Part shown: one piece after another, positions 33,670 to 34,900 of the stretch
How the letters are laid out: the number at the start of each line of letters is the position of its first letter
How positions within the stretch are numbered: the stretch's first letter is position 1
Assembly: GCA_016744795.1 (NCBI GenBank)
Contig: JADGDR010000018.1
Location: 1-34,900, forward strand
Length of the DNA: 34,900 bases
Origin: Sulfurospirillum sp.
GTDB lineage: Bacteria; Campylobacterota; Campylobacteria; Campylobacterales; Sulfurospirillaceae
Direction of reading: 5' to 3'
The notes under the pieces: generated by a model
Seen by the model: only the letters and a program-made list of their open reading frames with translations
What the model was told of the DNA's origin: nothing
Databases searched by the model: none
Position numbers and translations under genes: made by a program

Positions 33670-34803
33670 TTGCTTCTTTTTTTCTACTATACATTGGTAG
33701 TGCTGATATATTTTTTAGCACTACCAATTTTGATAATCCTCTCCTTTAAGCAAAAATACAAAGTTTCATTACCAGCCCGATTTTTTTTAAAAAACAATGC
33801 TCCATTTGAAAAACAAGGTATATGGTTTCACGGCTGTTCTTTAGGTGAGGTAAACTCTTTAAAACCAGTTTTTAAAGAACTAAGCGGTGAGAATGTAAAT
33901 TTGTCAGTAATAACAGGGACAGGGTATAACTCAGCTAATGAAATTAAAGCTTTACATGTAAGGTTTTTACCTTATGAGATGTTTTTGCCTTTTTGGATTA
34001 AAAAGCAGAAGACCTTGGTTGTAACAGAAGCAGAACTTTGGCCTATGCTTTTTATAGTTTCAAAAATAAAAGGAACTAAAACAGTACTAATAAATGCCAG
34101 AGTTTCTGATAATTCTTACCAATCATATAAAAAGTTTTCATGGTTTTATAGATGGATTTTTTCAAGTATTGATGAAGTTTTTGCTCAGAGTGAAGTAGAT
34201 AAAAATAGATTAGAAGAGTTAGGTGCTTTAAGTGTACATGTAAATGGAAATATAAAGACCTTTTCAAAACCTAAACTTACAAAAGAGTATAAAAAACCTA
34301 ATAAAAAGGTGATACTAATAGCTAGTTCTCACGAAGGTGAAGAACAGATGATATTAGAAAATATAAATATTAAAAAAGATGAGATGTTAGTAGTAGTTCC
34401 AAGGCATCCTGAGAGATTTGCTAGTGTTGATAAGCTGTTAGAAAAATATGTAAATGAGAAACGATTAAGTTATTCAAAAATTGATAATGGTTTAGAAACT
34501 GATGTTGTGTTATGTGATAAAATGGGTGAACTTATAAATCTTTATGCAATAAGTGATGTAGTTATATTGTGTGGTTCATTTTTGGAAGGTATAGGTGGTC
34601 ATAATCCACTTGAACCTGCATTTTTTGGAACAAAAATTCTAAGTGGAAAGTATTATTTTAATCAAAAACCACTTTTTAAACTCGTAGAAAATATAGAAGT
34701 ATGCTCCGTTGAAGAGCTAAAAAATATAAACTTTGAGAAGTTAAATCCTTCAAAAGTTTTGCATGTAGGGGATATAAATACCCTAATAGATAGGATAAAA
34801 TAA
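33670..34803 (+). CDS. waaA: 3-deoxy-D-manno-octulosonic acid (Kdo) transferase
   Basis: Transfers Kdo from CMP-Kdo to lipid A precursor at the inner membrane. I chose the TTG at 33670 (377 residues): it lies 6 bases after AGG, just beyond the flgZ stop, and starts directly in the N-terminal anchor helix (LLFFYYTLVVLIYFLALPIL). A GTG at 33625 would add 15 basic residues and overlap flgZ by 44 bases. Further motifs are WFHGCSLGEV near 53, TEAELWPML near 122, a GT-B donor region with ASSHEGEE near 219, and GGHNPLEPA near 309. Three palindromes or near-copies lie inside (33951, 34235, 34744). Confidence 0.92.
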   Translation: MLLFFYYTLVVLIYFLALPILIILSFKQKYKVSLPARFFLKNNAPFEKQGIWFHGCSLGEVNSLKPVFKELSGENVNLSVITGTGYNSANEIKALHVRFLPYEMFLPFWIKKQKTLVVTEAELWPMLFIVSKIKGTKTVLINARVSDNSYQSYKKFSWFYRWIFSSIDEVFAQSEVDKNRLEELGALSVHVNGNIKTFSKPKLTKEYKKPNKKVILIASSHEGEEQMILENINIKKDEMLVVVPRHPERFASVDKLLEKYVNEKRLSYSKIDNGLETDVVLCDKMGELINLYAISDVVILCGSFLEGIGGHNPLEPAFFGTKILSGKYYFNQKPLFKLVENIEVCSVEELKNINFEKLNPSKVLHVGDINTLIDRIK

Positions 34804-34900
34804 TGACAGAAAAAGCATATAAATTATTGGCAGTTCAAGAAGGAATTTCAAATCGAGCGGCAAAAGATTTGATAGACCGAGGAGTAGTTTACAGTGGTGG
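34803..34900 (+). CDS. Pseudouridine synthase with S4 domain, N-terminal fragment
   Basis: The ATG overlaps the waaA TAA (TAATG), and 32 codons are visible before the window ends. The sequence (YKLLAVQEGISNRAAKDLID followed by RGVVYSGG) is an S4 RNA-binding domain start, as in RluB/RluD-type 23S rRNA pseudouridine synthases. C. jejuni has such a gene (Cj0708) after waaA, which supports the call. Confidence 0.75.
   Translation, partial: MTEKAYKLLAVQEGISNRAAKDLIDRGVVYSG

Noticed and set aside
1-34900. CRISPR array, prophage, or toxin-antitoxin module
   Set aside because: I saw no regularly spaced direct repeats with unique spacers, no phage structural genes and no recognisable toxin-antitoxin pair.

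Overview
The window is about a third G+C and looks like a chromosome segment from a free-living member of the Campylobacterota, close to Sulfurimonas and its relatives. This rests on gene content, on TTG start codons, and on gene orders I remember from Campylobacter jejuni and Helicobacter pylori: flgB-flgC-fliE-ftsI; hemH-gnnA-gnnB ... alaS ... maf ... pbp1A; and glnA, cheZ, trhP, purE, DUF3972, glyQ, nif3-like, flgZ, waaA, pseudouridine synthase. The genus is inference.

Layout. 1-92: 3' end of a 5S rRNA. 116-1844 (-): a stand-alone prephenate dehydratase and a broken nucleoside-recognition (Gate) membrane protein gene. 1929-2280: a tRNA-Arg(GCG) gene, then an IS30-type transposase remnant and a decayed second copy of the tRNA 3' half, which together look like the scar of an old integrated element. 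2291-4144 (-): a chemoreceptor. 4241-6757 (-): ftsW, an unlisted 37-codon gene, murG and a small membrane protein. 6882-9911 (+): a sigma54-driven flagellar rod operon (flgB, flgC, fliE) followed by ftsI. 9901-12838 (-): hemH, gnnA and gnnB (haem; diamino-sugar for lipid A). 12888-17272: an accessory block with a SulP transporter facing a DUF3100 permease pair plus an M20 amidohydrolase. 17455-25963 (+): nine tightly packed genes from alaS to a pentapeptide-repeat protein. 25992-28270 (-): glnA and a PHP-type histidinol phosphatase. 28345-34900 (+): cheZ, trhP, purE, a DUF3972-like gene, glyQ, a Nif3-like gene, flgZ, waaA and the start of a pseudouridine synthase.

How the genes work together. 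Envelope growth dominates: FtsW, MurG, FtsI and PBP1A build peptidoglycan, while GnnA, GnnB and WaaA build lipid A and the lipopolysaccharide core. Motility is the second theme: flgBC-fliE, a chemoreceptor, CheZ, and the predicted RpoN chaperone FlgZ, whose client sigma factor should read the promoter before flgB.

The least explained signals are: (i) a highly repeated palindrome, TTTACATGTAAA, with 20 copies of its 8-base core TACATGTA, mostly inside genes and in several reading frames; (ii) a 110-base insertion-like segment between ftsW and murG, bounded by a 13-base direct repeat and encoding a 37-residue protein coupled to both neighbours by ATGA overlaps; and (iii) the tRNA-Arg integration scar.
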